Below, piece after piece: positions 63,490 through 64,000 of a stretch of DNA of 64,000 nucleotides. The translations under genes and the position numbers were made by a program. Source of the stretch: Excoecaria cochinchinensis (Eukaryota > Streptophyta > Magnoliopsida > Malpighiales > Euphorbiaceae); NCBI GenBank assembly GCA_947683425.1, contig CANTUQ010000159.1, forward strand, positions 4,974,001 through 5,038,000, given 5' to 3'. Within the stretch, counting starts at the first letter, position 1. Each line of letters starts with the position of its first letter. The notes under the pieces were generated by a model. It saw only the letters and a program-made list of their open reading frames with translations. It did no database searches and was not told the DNA's origin.

Positions 63490-64000
63490 AAATCCCACTA
63501 GGGGAATCTGGTGGAGATGGTGTAAACTCCACATGCTGTTGTCGAAAAAAAGAAATTAATTTGGCTCTTGTGAATTTTGTGCATCTCTTGCACAGATGCC
63601 TCAACGGAATCCATCCTTGCAGCCAAACTCTAGTTTGTAGCCTCCATCCCATATAAATGATTTAAAACTTGTCGCCACCTAGTTGCATGTCTACCCTCAT
63701 CATGCTCAAAATCTGACTCCCCCGCTTCACCAGCTTCTTCATCATCAGATTCTTCTTCATTTGTAGCAGCTGTAGAGGTTGAAGAACCTTTGCCCTTGTC
63801 CAAACCTAGGAGTTCACCCTACAAATGATGATTAACAAACTTGGGAGGCCAACCGCCTCTTGTTAACACATTAACATTATGCAAATATTTAACATCCATC
63901 ATGGCAACATGTCCATGCTCCTCCATGACAAAACTATTTAAATCCCTTAAACAGCCTAGCACAATCCAGTCACCATATGGCCCATTCCTACAGTTTTTGT
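63490..64000 (-). pseudogene. Gag-like C-terminal fragment, broken
   Basis: On the minus strand one frame reads from the window edge through CLRDLNSFVMEEHGHVAMMD, RGGWPPKFVNHHL, TAG, a low-complexity acidic stretch (NEEESDDEEAGEAGESDFEH), MDSVEASVQEMHKIHKSQ and a stop near 63490. There are TAG stops in two places (near 63820 and 63632). The basic-then-acidic C-terminus resembles gag-like ORFs of Athila-type plant elements, but I cannot confirm the family. It is followed directly by non-coding DNA and the 3' LTR, with no pol. Confidence 0.5.

Noticed and set aside
1..64000. Host protein-coding or RNA genes
   Set aside because: I looked for non-transposon domains and tRNA-like cloverleafs on both strands and found none I could support.

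Overview
This 64 kb window is plant nuclear DNA, almost certainly from intergenic heterochromatin of an angiosperm (probably a eudicot, but nothing here fixes the species). I found no host gene, tRNA gene or rRNA gene. Essentially everything I can identify is Ty3/gypsy LTR retrotransposon sequence from at least three lineages: chromoviruses resembling Tekay (initiator-Met tRNA primer site, LTRs beginning TGTAACACCC, C-terminal chromodomain), Tat/Ogre-type elements (primer site TGGCGACTCCACTGGGGA, a second archaeal-type RNase H, tandem repeats in the 3' untranslated region), and a possible Athila-like gag-only element at the right edge. Names below (Tat-1, Tekay-A, LTR-B and so on) are mine.

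Left part, 1-19921. An internally deleted LTR (1-271, family LTR-D) adjoins the PBS and 5' LTR of a minus-strand chromovirus (E1, 272-3082). E1 sits in the 5' LTR of a decayed plus-strand Tat element (Tat-1, 3083 to about 10834) that keeps its leader, a stop-ridden gag, a scrap of pol and a 3' UTR repeat array, but has lost RT to integrase. A 1.4 kb solo LTR with a perfect target duplication (7334-8741, LTR-E) lies in its 3' UTR. The 3' end of Tat-1 is a fold-back LTR (10631-11824). All of this lies in an LTR of family LTR-B (11825-12333), itself inserted in the 5' LTR of Tekay-A (12334-19921), whose gag, protease, RT/RNase H, integrase and chromodomain are readable but broken.

Middle part, 19922-30948. 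A four-copy tandem array with units of about 640 bp (19959-22533) is followed by the 3' LTR and integrase of a minus-strand chromovirus (22534-26640), a composite minus-strand Tat LTR with long AAT expansions (26755-30678) and a short unassigned remnant.

Right part, 30937-64000. Tat-3 (plus) has been opened in its 5' LTR by Tat-2, a young full-length minus-strand Tat/Ogre element (30949-43411, TSD GGTCC). Tat-2 has near-identical LTRs and a gag-protease-G-patch-RT-RH-aRH-IN reading frame broken only by two in-frame TAG codons. The gag of Tat-3 is split by a solo LTR-B (47185-55537), which itself contains two later solo LTRs (48714-50762, TSD GGGAT; 51492-55460, TSD GCTTC). Tat-3 is then cut by an LTR-C copy (55622 to about 60482). 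The window ends in the 3' LTR, PPT, non-coding DNA and broken gag-like end of another minus-strand element (60488-64000).

The most unusual signal is that most LTR families here carry a cluster of short CpG-rich inverted repeats. In three related chromovirus LTRs the clusters sit at a comparable place, about 0.8-1.4 kb from the LTR start, yet the motif differs between families. One array keeps GTCACG/CGTGAC arms around a variable 3-base centre, another is a row of five hairpins, and the two LTRs of Tat-2 differ by one such palindrome. A separate hairpin (TAAGCG-TTAT-CGCTTA) and a palindrome with paired changes recur across chromovirus LTRs.
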